Positions 20,728 through 31,266 are shown, numbered from the stretch's first letter. The stretch: 64,000 nt of DNA from an uncultured Chlorobiaceae bacterium (GCA_903836465.1 CAILRB010000096.1:19835-83834), one strand, 5' to 3'. Made by a program: numbers and translations. Notes: a model not told the origin generated them from the letters alone.

Positions 20728-21072
20728 GTTTCGCTTCGAGTTACCTCCTCTTTTTGTGTCAGTTTTGTTACCCGTTAATCAGTTGTTTTTCCCTGTTTTA
20801 TAGTCACGCAATTTCTGTTGTCTGGATATTGATAACTTTGTACAAGGAGAACGGATTTCCTTCCTCTGTTATGTTTAATTACTTTTTTATATGGAGTTAT
20901 CAGCATTAACACACTTTATGCGCCTGAATAATAAATGTTGACAACTTGTTGACAAGGTGTTGAAAGACAATCCTTTGCTTCTTGGGCAGTCGGCTTGTAC
21001 TGATTGTCATCAGCGGGATACAGCCCAGCTTTTGAGTGCAGGGCGTTCCCCGATTTTCTGTGTGTATGCGCT
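20728..21072. other. 345-bp intergenic region, convergent pgsA/lpxC-fabZ
   Basis: No convincing gene is seen between the two convergent stops. The most structured part is around 20937-20955, where TTGACAA occurs twice 11 bp apart and overlaps a short inverted repeat (CTTGT-TG-ACAAG). No strong terminator with a T-tract is evident. Confidence 0.5.
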
Positions 21073-22476
21073 TTATTTGTTTTTTGGTGCAACTGTAGCC
21101 ATAAGGGAGGCTTCGCAGACCAGTTCACCCCGTACGTATGCTTTTGCGTCGAACTGACAGACGTTTCTGCGCTTGTTGGTTATGATCGCTTCAATGACAA
21201 GCGTGTCGCCCGGAAGTACTGGCTTGCGGAAGCGGGCCTTGTCGATACCCATAAAGTAGACGACACTCTCCTTGATATTATCGTTACCGTTGAGCATCAT
21301 GATGCCACCAGTCTGGGCCATGGCTTCAAGAATGAGAACGCCCGGCATAATGGGATTTCCCGGGAAATGACCCTGGAAAAATGGTTCGTTTATGGTGACG
21401 TTTTTGATTGATACAATTTTTTCGTCAAGCTTGAACTCAACAATCTTGTCGATCAACAGGAATGGATAGCGGTGGGGGAGGATATTCAGAATCGCATTGA
21501 TATCAAAAATAACTCCTGCTTTTTTCTCGTGCTGGTACTGTCTGGCCAGTTTGTTGCGATCGGCGTATTTTTTAAGATACTTTACGAATTCAACATTTGA
21601 TGCATGACCGGGTCGTGCCGCAAGTACCTGTGCTTTTATCGGCATACCGAGGAGTGCAAGATCGCCAAGAAGGTCGAGCAGCTTATGGCGTGCAGGCTCG
21701 TTATGGAAGCGCAGTTCCCGGTTGTTGAGAATACCGTTTGCACCAATCACAAGATTCTCTGATTTTAAACCAAGTTTTTTACCAAGGTCTTCGAGTTCCC
21801 CCTTTCTCATGCTTTTATCGATAATGACAATAGCATTGTCTACATCGCCACCCTTGATGATACCCTGATTTGCAAGGGCTTCTACTTCACTGAGGAAACA
21901 AAATGTTCTGGATGATGAAAACTCCTTGAAAAATTCCTTTTCCAGGTCAAAAAGCCCTGAGTGCTGCGAGCCAAGTGCGGGGTTTTTGTAATCCACCATG
22001 ACTGTTGTTCTGAAGCTGTCGAGCGGCAGTGCCACAATATCAACACTGTTTTTAGAATCGTGGTATTCAATGGTTTCATCAATGACCAGGTAATTTTTTG
22101 GCTCATCCTGTTCCTGAAAACCTGCTTCCAGCAGCACTTCGGCAAAGGGGTGCGCGCTTCCGTCCATAACCGGAGGTTCAGGGCCGCTCATCTCTATGCT
22201 GCAGTTATCGATCTGAAGACCGTACAGAGCAGCAAGAACATGTTCAGTTGTATGAACCTTTATACCGTTGAGTCCAATGGTTGTACCCCGCAACACATCA
22301 ACCACATTTTCAATCAGAGCTGGTATTTCCGGGCAATCTTCAATATCGGTTCGAATAAAACGGTAACCATAGTTTACTGGCGCAGGTTTGAAGGTAATCA
22401 TACATTTTTCGCCGGTATGCAGTCCGGTACCGCAGAGGGAGGCCTCTTTTTGAATGGTGCGCTGATGAATAAGCAT
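21073..22476 (-). CDS. lpxC-fabZ: Bifunctional LpxC/FabZ (UDP-3-O-acyl-GlcNAc deacetylase / 3-hydroxyacyl-ACP dehydratase)
   Basis: A 467-residue fusion. The N-terminal LpxC part (about 1-310) is a zinc deacetylase that commits UDP-GlcNAc to lipid A, with IKVHTTEHVLAAL and the HKLLDLLGDLAL region holding metal and catalytic residues. The C-terminal FabZ part starts near ILNILPHRYPFLLIDKI and has GHFPGNPIMPGV with the catalytic His and a following Glu in LILEAMAQ. The ATG at 22476 (MLIHQRTIQKEASL) matches the family start; an upstream ATG adds 17 unconserved residues. The fusion is known from Bacteroidetes and Chlorobi and joins lipid A and fatty acid synthesis. Confidence 0.95.
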   Translation of the reverse strand: MLIHQRTIQKEASLCGTGLHTGEKCMITFKPAPVNYGYRFIRTDIEDCPEIPALIENVVDVLRGTTIGLNGIKVHTTEHVLAALYGLQIDNCSIEMSGPEPPVMDGSAHPFAEVLLEAGFQEQDEPKNYLVIDETIEYHDSKNSVDIVALPLDSFRTTVMVDYKNPALGSQHSGLFDLEKEFFKEFSSSRTFCFLSEVEALANQGIIKGGDVDNAIVIIDKSMRKGELEDLGKKLGLKSENLVIGANGILNNRELRFHNEPARHKLLDLLGDLALLGMPIKAQVLAARPGHASNVEFVKYLKKYADRNKLARQYQHEKKAGVIFDINAILNILPHRYPFLLIDKIVEFKLDEKIVSIKNVTINEPFFQGHFPGNPIMPGVLILEAMAQTGGIMMLNGNDNIKESVVYFMGIDKARFRKPVLPGDTLVIEAIITNKRRNVCQFDAKAYVRGELVCEASLMATVAPKNK

Positions 22477-22608
22477 GATGTTATTGTTAGCTCCTGACCG
22501 GTGAAGCGGGGCAGGAAATGGAGACAAATCGGAGATAATAAATACTTTGAAAGATTAAGATAGTAAAAATTTCCTCTGCAACTCAGCAGCATAGACGAAC
22601 TACTTCTG

Positions 22609-23424
22609 TCAATGATTATGCTGTAAAGGGGTGAAGTGTTTTAATGCTTTTTCGAGAAGGAGTTTATGGGTTATGTGGTTGCCTGCGATGATGCTTTGCC
22701 CTTTAATGACATCGGTATCTCCGCTAAAGTTTGTGACTGTTCCTCCAGCTTCCCTCACCAGCAGAACGCCAGCAGCAAAATCCCATGGAAAGAGCTTGTA
22801 TTCCCAGAAGCCATCGAAGCGTCCGCATGCTGTATACGCTAGATCTATGGCTGCAGAGCCTGCACGACGGATACCGGCAGAATCGTGAATGACATCCCGA
22901 AGCATACCAATGGTGGAGTCGAGGTAATGGTACTCGCTGAATGGAAGACCGGTTGCCATAAGGTAACTCTCCTTGTCCGTGCGGTTGGATATTGTTATCT
23001 GTTTTCCGTTCAGGTAAGCTCCGCGATCACGCTCTGCGGTAAAAAGCTCATTCAAAACAGGCTGATAAACAACGCCGGTGAGCAGCTCATTCTTGCTGTT
23101 TTGCAGCGCAATGCTTACCGAAAAGACAGGAAAAGAGTGAATAAAGTTAAGTGTGCCGTCAAGAGGATCGACAATCCATGTTCTTCCTGAAGTTCCCTTG
23201 ATGACGGTTCCCTCTTCGCAGAGCAGACTGTCATCCGGAAAACTTTCAGAAAGAATTGAGCTTATAGCGGCTTCACAGGCCTTGTCAACGTCAGTCACAA
23301 AATCCTTGAAATCTTTTGCCCGGATTTCAAGATGAGAGAGTTCTCCGTATTTTTCAAGGGTTATTGTTCCTGCAGCGCGAGCTGCTCTGATTGCTGCGTG
23401 CAGCTCATTGCTGATATTTTCCAT
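22609..23424 (-). CDS. Inositol-monophosphatase-family phosphatase
   Basis: A 271-residue metal-dependent phosphatase of the SuhB/IMPase family. Metal-binding motifs are LLCEEGT (Glu), WIVDPLDGTLNF (two Asp) and WDFAAGVLLVREAGG near residue 217. The substrate could be inositol-1-phosphate, 3'-phosphoadenosine phosphate or another sugar phosphate; the sequence does not decide. It lies 132 bp upstream of lpxC-fabZ on the same strand. Confidence 0.9.
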   Translation of the reverse strand: MENISNELHAAIRAARAAGTITLEKYGELSHLEIRAKDFKDFVTDVDKACEAAISSILSESFPDDSLLCEEGTVIKGTSGRTWIVDPLDGTLNFIHSFPVFSVSIALQNSKNELLTGVVYQPVLNELFTAERDRGAYLNGKQITISNRTDKESYLMATGLPFSEYHYLDSTIGMLRDVIHDSAGIRRAGSAAIDLAYTACGRFDGFWEYKLFPWDFAAGVLLVREAGGTVTNFSGDTDVIKGQSIIAGNHITHKLLLEKALKHFTPLQHNH

Positions 23425-23618
23425 GTAACCGTCAAGATTGAAATTTAAATGGCGGTTAATATAACATTTCTTTTTCCTGAAAACAGGAAGAGCGATGAGG
23501 GTGAGAGTGCACCAGGGTTCATAAATTTCAATGATCTCCTGCCGTTGCGGGAATTAACAACAAGCGGTATGTGTTTTCTTATTTTTATATTATAAAAGGC
23601 GTTATAACTTAATTCAAA

Positions 23619-24101
23619 ATGGTGATGAAATTCAATATTCCAAGGTTGGCACTCTGTATTGGTTTGTGTTTTGTGTTTGCATACGCAGGCAGCACTTTTA
23701 CGCCTGTACCGGGTTCAGAGTGGTATTATTCGGTACTTCGTAAACCATCATGGAATCCACCTGACTGGCTGTTTCCTCCAGCCTGGACTCTCTTATTCCT
23801 TCTGATGGGTATTGCGCTTTCTCTTGTCGTTGAACAGTGGGGTGAAAAAAAACAGATACAGGGAGCTCTTGTTGTTTTTGGTGTGCAGCTTTTGCTCAAC
23901 CTTGCCTGGTCAGCCTCTTTTTTCGGACTTCACTCCCCTCTTCTTGCTTTGGCAGTGATTGTTCTGCTCTGGCTTGCCATTGTTGTTTCTATCGTCAAAT
24001 TCATGGCCGTCTCGCCGGTTGCGGGGTATCTGCTGATTCCCTATCTCTTATGGGTAAGTTTTGCTTCGTACCTTAATTTTACAATATGGCAACTCAATTA
24101 A
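23619..24101 (+). CDS. tspO: TspO/MBR-family tryptophan-rich membrane protein
   Basis: A 160-residue five-helix membrane protein. PVPGSEWYYSVLRKPSWNPPDWLFPPAWTLL (read as PSWNPP and FPPAWT motifs) and NLAWSASFFGLHSPLLAL are family hallmarks. TspO binds porphyrins and in purple bacteria tunes pigment gene expression in response to oxygen; a tetrapyrrole role is a reasonable inference in this phototroph. The ATG at 23625 is an alternative start. It is monocistronic and convergent with acs. Confidence 0.92.
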   Translation: MVMKFNIPRLALCIGLCFVFAYAGSTFTPVPGSEWYYSVLRKPSWNPPDWLFPPAWTLLFLLMGIALSLVVEQWGEKKQIQGALVVFGVQLLLNLAWSASFFGLHSPLLALAVIVLLWLAIVVSIVKFMAVSPVAGYLLIPYLLWVSFASYLNFTIWQLN

Positions 24102-24151
24102 TCAGGTAATATCTGCTGCGATCTTATTTTCGCACAACCACAACCAATATA

Positions 24152-24216
24152 TCACTCCACCGCATCCGGTCACTGAGTAGCGCGAAGCGCGTATCGAAGT
24201 GCTGGAGTCGGTGAGG
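24152..24216. repeat. REP-like imperfect palindrome
   Basis: About 65 bp of nested inverted repeats: outer CACCG/CGGTG, then CACT at 24171-24174 with AGTG at 24198-24201, then GCGC-GAA-GCGC at 24180-24190. The arrangement resembles intergenic palindromic elements that recur in bacterial genomes. No second copy was noticed in this window, so its repeat status is inference. Confidence 0.45.
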
Positions 24217-24217
24217 T

Positions 24218-24271
24218 AAAGCACAAAAACAAAAAGCGCAGTATCGACTGCGCTTTTTGTTTTTGTGCTTT
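24218..24271. terminator. Bidirectional rho-independent terminator (tspO / acs)
   Basis: A perfect 25-bp inverted repeat with a 4-base ATCG loop. The arm has an A-rich outer part and a GCGCAGT core, so both strands end in a T-rich tract. It sits between the convergent stops of tspO and acs and should end both transcripts. Confidence 0.93.
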
Positions 24272-24289
24272 CTGTTACAAGAGAGAGGT

Positions 24290-26302
24290 TTAGTCACTCT
24301 CCTGGTCACGCAGGTTCTCAAGAACACCGAAATCTTCAAGCGTGGTGACATCTCCCTTGATCTCATTGCTTGTGGCAAGTTCGCGAAGGAGACGGCGCAT
24401 GATTTTGCCGCTACGGGTTTTTGGAAGACCTTTGGCCCATCTGATTTCGTCAGGCTTGGCAATGGGACCGATCTCTTTGGCAACGTGGTTGCGCAAAGCT
24501 TCACGGAGTGTCATATCGCCGACATACTCATCTTTCAGGGTAACAAAGGCGACAAGGGCATTACCTTTCAGCTCATCAGGACGGCTGACAACGGCTGCTT
24601 CTGCAACTGCTTCGTGCGATACCAGTGCGCTTTCGACCTCGCTGGTGCCAAGGCGGTGACCTGAAACGTTGACCACATCATCAACGCGTCCCATGATCCA
24701 GATATAGCCGTCCTCATCTTTGCGGGCGCCATCACCGGTAAAGTACATGCCAGCGAAGTCTGACCAGTAGGTTTTTTCGTAGCGTTCGTTATCGCCATAG
24801 ATGGTACGGAGCATTGACGGCCATGGTTTTTTGATAACAAGGTATCCGCCTTCATTGGCTACGCACGGTGTGCCATCCTTGTGGACCACATCGACTGCGA
24901 TGCCAGGGAGCGGACGGGTAGCTGTGCCGGGTTTGGTCGGGGTCGCACCTGGAAGAGGGGAGACCATGATGCCGCCGGTCTCTGTCTGCCACCAGGTGTC
25001 GACAATAGGACATTTTTCCTGTCCGACTACCTTGTGATACCACATCCATACATCAGGGTTGATTGGCTCGCCTACGCTGCCGAGAAGGCGAAGTGAACTG
25101 AGGTTGTGTTTGGTGACCCACTCATTTCCTGCGCGGATAAAGGCGCGGATTGCCGTAGGTGCGGTATAGAATATGGTGACTTTATGACGGTTGATAATAT
25201 CCCAGAAGCGATCCCACTGAGGATAGTTTGGAGCGCCTTCGTACATGAGCATGGTTGCGCCGCAGAGCAGAGGACCGTAAGCCATGTAGGTGTGTCCGGT
25301 AATCCACCCGACATCGGCGGTACAGAAATAGATATCCTCATCCTTGATGTCAAAAACGTATTTGAACGAGCTGGCAGCGTGAACCATGTAGCCAGCGGTG
25401 GTGTGCAGGATACCTTTTGGCTTGCCGGTTGATCCGCTGGTATAGAGTACGAAGAGTGGATGTTCTGCATCGAGTTCTGCCGGTTCGCATTCATCAGCGG
25501 CAAGGCCCATAAGATCGTGCCACCAATGGTCCATCCCGTTATGCATGTGTACCTCTTCGTTGGTGACCTTCAGGGTGATGACACTACGAATCGAAGGGGT
25601 ATTGACGATCGCTTCGTCAACAATATTTTTCAGGTTGATGGAGCCGCCACGACGTCTGGTTCCATCTGCGCAGATAACCATCTTGGCACGTGAGTCATTG
25701 ACGCGTTCGGTAATGGCGTGTGCAGAGAAGCCCGCAAAAATAACATTATGGACTGCTCCAACACGTGCACAGGCGAGAACGGCTATAATCAGTTCAGGAA
25801 CCATTCCCATATAAATTGCAACCCTGTCACCAGGCTTGATGCCGGCGATTTTCAGCACGTTCGCAAACTTGCTGACCTGGCGGTGCAGTTCACCGTAGGT
25901 CAGAACCCGCTCATCTCCCTCTTCGCCTTCCCAGATAATGGCTGCTTTGTTTTTTCTCCAACTGTTGACATGGACATCGAGAGCGTTGTAACAGATATTG
26001 GTTTTCCCGCCTTTAAACCATTTTGCGTAGGGAGAATTCCACTCCAGAACGCAATCCCATTTCTTGAACCAGTGAAACTTTTCAGCAATTCCTCCCCAGT
26101 AAGCATCAGGATCTGCTTCAGCGGCAGCATAGAGTTTCTCATAGTCTGCCATGGAGGAAACATGGGCATTGAGTGCAAAATCGGCCGGAGGTGGAAATTT
26201 CCGTTTTTCAGACATAACAGAGCTGATTGATACTTCGGCAGTAGAGGAGGCCGCGGTCTGCTGTGTGTTGGAGGTTGTTTCGTCTGTAGCCATGGATACC
26301 AT
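24290..26302 (-). CDS. acs: Acetate--CoA ligase (acetyl-CoA synthetase)
   Basis: Activates acetate to acetyl-CoA via acetyl-AMP, feeding acetate assimilation alongside NifJ in this window. A 670-residue AMP-forming ligase with YTSGSTGKPKG (P-loop), TWWQTETGG, YFTGDGARKDEDGY, and the C-terminal acetylatable lysine block PKTRSGKIMRR. An N-terminal extension of about 30 residues rich in Ser/Thr precedes the conserved part. The ATG at 26293 is an alternative start. Confidence 0.96.
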   Translation of the reverse strand: MVSMATDETTSNTQQTAASSTAEVSISSVMSEKRKFPPPADFALNAHVSSMADYEKLYAAAEADPDAYWGGIAEKFHWFKKWDCVLEWNSPYAKWFKGGKTNICYNALDVHVNSWRKNKAAIIWEGEEGDERVLTYGELHRQVSKFANVLKIAGIKPGDRVAIYMGMVPELIIAVLACARVGAVHNVIFAGFSAHAITERVNDSRAKMVICADGTRRRGGSINLKNIVDEAIVNTPSIRSVITLKVTNEEVHMHNGMDHWWHDLMGLAADECEPAELDAEHPLFVLYTSGSTGKPKGILHTTAGYMVHAASSFKYVFDIKDEDIYFCTADVGWITGHTYMAYGPLLCGATMLMYEGAPNYPQWDRFWDIINRHKVTIFYTAPTAIRAFIRAGNEWVTKHNLSSLRLLGSVGEPINPDVWMWYHKVVGQEKCPIVDTWWQTETGGIMVSPLPGATPTKPGTATRPLPGIAVDVVHKDGTPCVANEGGYLVIKKPWPSMLRTIYGDNERYEKTYWSDFAGMYFTGDGARKDEDGYIWIMGRVDDVVNVSGHRLGTSEVESALVSHEAVAEAAVVSRPDELKGNALVAFVTLKDEYVGDMTLREALRNHVAKEIGPIAKPDEIRWAKGLPKTRSGKIMRRLLRELATSNEIKGDVTTLEDFGVLENLRDQESD

Positions 26303-26480
26303 GTTTTAATGTGTTGAAAAGAAAAAGTTATCCCTTCAGAGGTATTCGGGGAGGAGAAAAATAAGTTGATAAAGCTGAGAAAAAAAGCCGGATAGAATAT
26401 TTATTTAATTCCACATGAATGTTACATAAAAAAAATCTTGTTGACAACAATTGTGATGCTGTAATCCTCACTCTTTGTTG

Positions 26481-28898
26481 TTATTGTACAGCAAAACTGA
26501 CCAGTTTATCCACCACAACAATTTCCCGGATGATTGTTTTCCCTTCGAGAAATTTAAGTACCGATTCAACGTTTTTCGCCTCTGCAAGAAGCAGCTCTTT
26601 CGGGCTTTTTGCCGGAGCAGAAAAAGTGCCTCTCAGTTTTCCGTTGATCTGCACCGCGATGGTCAATACGCTCTCTTCGACCAGTTCAGGATTATAGAAG
26701 GGAAAGGGCTGCAAGCTGATTGACGAGCGGTGACCGATGGCCTCCCAGAGCTCTTCAGTGAGATGTGGAGCGTAGGGTGCAAGCAGGAGCAGCAGTGTTT
26801 CAATGGCACTACGATTGTTGCTCCCGGCTTTGTTGAGTTCATTGACAAAGACCATCATTTCGGAAATGGCGGTATTGAATTTGAGATTTTCGGTGTCTTC
26901 AGCAACTTTTTTTATGGCTTTGTGCATGCGCCGCAGCAACTCTTCGGGCATTGGTTCCGAAGAGAGTATTGTCGGTGCTCCTTCGTATGTCGGATAAATC
27001 AATCGCCATACTTTCGACAGAAAACGGCTTATGCCTTCAATACCGTTTGTATTCCATGGTTTCACCTGTTCAAGCGGACCGAGAAACATCTCATAAAGTC
27101 TTACGGCATCGGCGCCGTACCGTTGCAGGACGTGGTCAGCCGGGATGACATTGCCGCGTGATTTTGACATTTTCTCGTTGTCTTCGCCAAGAATCATTCC
27201 CTGATTGAAAAGCTTCCTGAATGGCTCTTTTGTGGAGACAACACCAAGGTCAAAAAGAACTTTGTGCCAGAAGCGTGCATACAGCAGGTGCAGGACGGCA
27301 TGTTCAGCGCCGCCAATATAGAGATCGACGTTCATCCAGTAGCGCTCTTTGTCAGGATCGATCAATTTCGTGCTGTTTTTAGGATCGATGAAACGGAGGT
27401 AGTACCAGCAGCTTCCCGCCCATTGCGGCATGGTGTTGGTTTCTCGTCTGAAAGCGCCGTATTCATCCGTTCCGTAAAGCCAGTGCGGTATGTTCGCAAG
27501 GGGCGACTCGCCGGTTGATGATGGATGGTAGGCCTCGACGTCAGGAAGCACAAGGGGAAGGGCTGTTTCAGGTCGTTGTGTGCCATCTTCGTAATGCTTG
27601 ATTGGAATCGGTTCTCCCCAGTAACGCTGACGGCTGAATATCCAGTCGCGCAGTTTATAGTTCACCTTTCTTTTTCCAACACTTTTTGTTTCAAGCCATG
27701 AAGCCATCCGCTCAAATGCTTCAGCGAAGGCAAGTCCGTCAAGCGAAATTTCACTGTTGGAGGAGTTGACGCAGATACTGTTTTTATCTTCAAAAACACT
27801 CTCCTCGACATCATGCGGGCTTTTGATAACCTCGATGATGGGCAGGTTGTACTGTTTGGCAAACTCCCAGTCGCGGCTGTCGTGCGCCGGAACTGACATG
27901 ATGGCTCCCGTACCGTAGCTGATCAGCACAAAGTCGGAAATCCAGACCGGCAGTGGTTCGCCTGTTGCCGGGTTGATGGCATAAGATCCTGTAAAAACTC
28001 CGGTTTTCTCTTTTTGCAGTCCGGTCCGTTCAAGCTCGGTTTTCAGCTTCGCCCGGCTGATATAGTTTTTTACCTCAACCAATTGCTTCGCTGTGGCAAG
28101 TTTTTCGGCCAGTGGGTGTTCTGGTGAAATCACCAGATAGGTGGCCCCGAAAAGGGTGTCTGGCCTGGTTGTATAGACTCTCAGTGTTTTGTCATGGCAG
28201 CGAAGCTCAAAGTCAATTTCAATACCTTCCGAGCGACCGATCCAGTTGCGCTGCATCTGCTTCACATTTTCCGGCCATTCAAGTTCTTCAAGATCAGCAA
28301 GCAGGCGATCGGCATAAGCGGTGATTTTCAATACCCACTGCCGCAGGGGACGACGGACAACGGTATAGCCGTCAGCAATCTTTTCATCGACCTCTTCATT
28401 GGCAAGAACGGTTTTTAGCTCTTCGCACCAGTTGACGTCCACTTCCGACATATAGGCCAGTCCCATCTCGTAAAGCTTCAGAAAAATCCACTGTGTCCAT
28501 TTGAAGTATCCGGGATTGGTGGTATTGATTTCCCGTGACCAGTCGTAGGAGAAGCCCATAGCCTGAAGGGTTCCCTTGAAACTGCGGATATTCTCTTCCG
28601 TGGTGGTTTTCGGGTGAGTGCCGGTTTTAATGGCAAACTGTTCCGCAGGAAGTCCAAAGGCATCCCAGCCCATCGGGTGGAGCACATTATAACCGCAACT
28701 CCGTTTGTAGCGGGCCACAATATCCGAAGCGGTATATCCTTCAAGATGGCCGACATGGAGCCCGGTACCGCTGGGGTAGGGGAACATGTCGAGCACATAG
28801 TATTTTGGTTTACCGGCATCGTCTCCAGTAGTGAAGGTCTCCTGCTGCTGCCACCGGGCCTGCCATTTTGCTTCTATGGACGAGAAATCGTACTTCAT
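26481..28898 (-). CDS. leuS: Leucyl-tRNA synthetase
   Basis: Class I synthetase of 805 residues. The HIGH box appears as PYPSGTGLHVGHLEGY near residue 40, the KMSKS box as EKMSKSRGN near 575. The CP1 editing domain keeps the TRPDT motif (YTTRPDTLFGATYL), so editing should be functional. The C-terminal part ends with a short GKTIIREIVVVDKLVSFAV segment. It lies downstream of pnp on the same strand, separated by a terminator hairpin. Confidence 0.97.
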   Translation of the reverse strand: MKYDFSSIEAKWQARWQQQETFTTGDDAGKPKYYVLDMFPYPSGTGLHVGHLEGYTASDIVARYKRSCGYNVLHPMGWDAFGLPAEQFAIKTGTHPKTTTEENIRSFKGTLQAMGFSYDWSREINTTNPGYFKWTQWIFLKLYEMGLAYMSEVDVNWCEELKTVLANEEVDEKIADGYTVVRRPLRQWVLKITAYADRLLADLEELEWPENVKQMQRNWIGRSEGIEIDFELRCHDKTLRVYTTRPDTLFGATYLVISPEHPLAEKLATAKQLVEVKNYISRAKLKTELERTGLQKEKTGVFTGSYAINPATGEPLPVWISDFVLISYGTGAIMSVPAHDSRDWEFAKQYNLPIIEVIKSPHDVEESVFEDKNSICVNSSNSEISLDGLAFAEAFERMASWLETKSVGKRKVNYKLRDWIFSRQRYWGEPIPIKHYEDGTQRPETALPLVLPDVEAYHPSSTGESPLANIPHWLYGTDEYGAFRRETNTMPQWAGSCWYYLRFIDPKNSTKLIDPDKERYWMNVDLYIGGAEHAVLHLLYARFWHKVLFDLGVVSTKEPFRKLFNQGMILGEDNEKMSKSRGNVIPADHVLQRYGADAVRLYEMFLGPLEQVKPWNTNGIEGISRFLSKVWRLIYPTYEGAPTILSSEPMPEELLRRMHKAIKKVAEDTENLKFNTAISEMMVFVNELNKAGSNNRSAIETLLLLLAPYAPHLTEELWEAIGHRSSISLQPFPFYNPELVEESVLTIAVQINGKLRGTFSAPAKSPKELLLAEAKNVESVLKFLEGKTIIREIVVVDKLVSFAVQ

Positions 28899-28918
28899 GG
28901 GTATATAAATGAAATAAA

Positions 28919-28952
28919 AAAAAGCAGTACAGTGTGACCTGTACTGCTTTTT
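28919..28952 (-). terminator. Terminator downstream of pnp
   Basis: A 14-bp perfect inverted repeat (core GCAGTACAG) with a 6-base loop. It lies between the pnp stop and the leuS start, with the run of A on the + strand giving a T-tract for minus-strand transcripts. Confidence 0.85.
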
Positions 28953-28966
28953 CAGTATTGTTGTGT

Positions 28967-31153
28967 TTAGTTACTCTCTGCGTTGCTCTCTTTTGGTTTC
29001 TCCTGGTCAACGGCCTTGATTGAGAGGGCAAACTTGGTTTTTCCGGTACGGGGATCCTTGCGGACATCCACCAGCTTGACCTTTACTTTCTCTCCGATTT
29101 TCAGGTGATCACTCACCTTCGTCACTCTTGTGGTCGATATCTCGGAGATGTGGACCAAACCGTCAGTTTTGGGAAGGAATTCCACAAAGGCGCCAAGCTC
29201 ATCACGAATATCGCGCACCTTGCCAATATAGATGGTGCCGACCTCAGGTTTGGCGGTAAGACTTTTGATGGTGGCCAAGGCAGCGTTTGTGCCCTCACTG
29301 GTCGAGCAGGCGATGGTGACGGTTCCGTCGTCATCAATATTGATTTCAGCGCCGGTCTCTTCGGTAATGCTGCGGATTGTCTCTCCTCCCTTGCCGATAA
29401 TCATCCCGATACAGTCAACAGGCACCTTGATCGTGGTCAGTTTAGGAGCAAAGTTTGCAAGTTCATTTCGGGTTGAGGAGATTGCCTTCTCCATTTCGCC
29501 GAGAATGTGAAGCCGTCCTTTGCGTGCCTGCTCAAGAGCGGTTTCAAGAATATGATAGTCAAGCCCGTCAATCTTGATGTCCATCTGGCATGCGGTAATA
29601 CCATTTTTGGTGCCTGACACCTTGAAATCCATATCTCCAAGGTGATCCTCGTTACCGAGAATATCGGAAAGCACAGCATAAGATGATCCTTCCTTGATCA
29701 ATCCCATGGCAATACCTGAGACTGGTTTTTTTATTGGCACACCGCCATCCATGAGGGCGAGTGTTCCACCGCAGACCGAAGCCATCGATGAGGAGCCGTT
29801 CGATTCAAGAATGTCAGAGACGATGCGGATGGTGTAGGGGAACTCCGCCTGTGAAGGGGCTACCATCTTGATGGAGCGTTCGGCAAGATTGCCATGTCCA
29901 ATCTCCCTGCGTCCTATGCTGCCAAGCCTTCCGCACTCTCCAACACTGAACGGCGGGAAGTTGTAGTGGAGGAAAAATGTTTTGTCAGCACTGTTGGTCA
30001 GTGTATCAACTGATTGAGCATCTTTTTTGGTACCGAGAGTAATGGTGACAAGCGCCTGGGTTTCACCTCTGGTGAAGAGGGCTGAACCGTGGGCTCTCGG
30101 GATGATGCCAAGTTCAATGCTGATGGGGCGCACCTGGTCGAGCGCTCTGCCGTCAAGTCGTTTTGCATCATCAAGAATCATGTGGCGCATCACTCTTTTT
30201 TCAATCGCATGAATCTGCTCTTCGATGATATGCGGGTTCAGGCAGAGTGCTTTCGAAGCGTCGGCCTGAATATCCTCGCTGCTGATTGCTGCTTTGAAGT
30301 GTTCAAGGGTTGAATCTATGATTTCATGGTAGATGAGAGCGGTTTGATCTGCCCGTTCTTCCTTTGCGAGCGGCGTATAGGCGAGCTGTTTCAGACGTGT
30401 TTCGCAGAGCCCGCGAATCACTTCGGTAAGCTCGGCTGGTATTGCTGTCGGGGTAAAAGGTCGCTGCGGTTTTGCAACTTCAGCAGCAATTTCGCTTTGG
30501 AGAGCACAGAGTTTGCGGATTGCTGTATGACCAAACTGGATAGCATCAACCATCTCGGCTTCGGAAATCTCCTTCATTTCGCCTTCAAGCATACAGATGG
30601 TATCATTGGTGCCGCCAATACAGATATCAATGTCACTTTCCAGCAACTCGTTGATGTCAGGATTGATGATATAGAGACCATTGATTCTGCCTACCCTGAC
30701 TTCGGACATAGGGTTCCGGAAAGGAATGTCGGAGACCATAATGGCGGCAGATGCAGCTAGACCACCAAGCACATCGGCATCATTGACCTGGTCGGAAGAG
30801 ATAACGGTTATGATGATCTGGGTTTCATAAAGGTAGCCGTCAGGAAAAAGCGGTCGGAGGGCACGATCAATAAGTCGTGCAGACAGAATCTCTTTTTCGG
30901 ACGGGCGGCTTTCTCGCTTGAAAAAGCCGCCGGGAAACTTGCCGGCAGCCGAATATTTTTCGCGGTATTCCACCTGGAGCGGGAAGAAGTCCTGGTTGGG
31001 CGGAGGCGTCTTTTTGCTTGATACAACCGTTGCAATCACCATAGTGTCGCCAAGGCGGACAACTACAGCACCATCGGCCTGTTTTGCCATTTTGCCGGTC
31101 TCAATCGAGATTATCTTGCCCTGGCCAAGATCAATTGCTTTGTTAACAATCAT
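28967..31153 (-). CDS. pnp: Polyribonucleotide nucleotidyltransferase (PNPase)
   Basis: Phosphorolytic 3'-5' exoribonuclease of the RNA degradosome, 728 residues from the ATG at 31153 ([13 protein letters not shown]). Order: RNase PH domain 1 with [14 protein letters not shown], helical linker, RNase PH domain 2 with [13 protein letters not shown] and [17 protein letters not shown] domain with [11 protein letters not shown], and S1 domain starting [13 protein letters not shown] 17-residue upstream extension in the same frame lacks family similarity. The usual rpsO neighbour is missing. Confidence 0.96.
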   Translation of the reverse strand: MIVNKAIDLGQGKIISIETGKMAKQADGAVVVRLGDTMVIATVVSSKKTPPPNQDFFPLQVEYREKYSAAGKFPGGFFKRESRPSEKEILSARLIDRALRPLFPDGYLYETQIIITVISSDQVNDADVLGGLAASAAIMVSDIPFRNPMSEVRVGRINGLYIINPDINELLESDIDICIGGTNDTICMLEGEMKEISEAEMVDAIQFGHTAIRKLCALQSEIAAEVAKPQRPFTPTAIPAELTEVIRGLCETRLKQLAYTPLAKEERADQTALIYHEIIDSTLEHFKAAISSEDIQADASKALCLNPHIIEEQIHAIEKRVMRHMILDDAKRLDGRALDQVRPISIELGIIPRAHGSALFTRGETQALVTITLGTKKDAQSVDTLTNSADKTFFLHYNFPPFSVGECGRLGSIGRREIGHGNLAERSIKMVAPSQAEFPYTIRIVSDILESNGSSSMASVCGGTLALMDGGVPIKKPVSGIAMGLIKEGSSYAVLSDILGNEDHLGDMDFKVSGTKNGITACQMDIKIDGLDYHILETALEQARKGRLHILGEMEKAISSTRNELANFAPKLTTIKVPVDCIGMIIGKGGETIRSITEETGAEINIDDDGTVTIACSTSEGTNAALATIKSLTAKPEVGTIYIGKVRDIRDELGAFVEFLPKTDGLVHISEISTTRVTKVSDHLKIGEKVKVKLVDVRKDPRTGKTKFALSIKAVDQEKPKESNAESN

Positions 31154-31266
31154 GTAAATTGTGTTGTAAATAGTGATAAAAATGTTGCCCGGTTTTTCAA
31201 GCAATAAATATGTTTTGCAATATAATATAAAAAATTCTCTTCCGGTACATTGTTCTCAGCCTGCCA

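Noticed and set aside
20957..21157. A 66-codon + strand frame containing a CTDCH heme-like motif
   Set aside because: It overlaps the conserved FabZ 3' end on the other strand, has no signal peptide before the motif, and its remainder is not protein-like.
23450..23600. A 49-codon + strand frame before tspO starting MAVNITFLFPENR
   Set aside because: No ribosome site, mixed low-complexity composition, and no resemblance to known proteins; likely chance.
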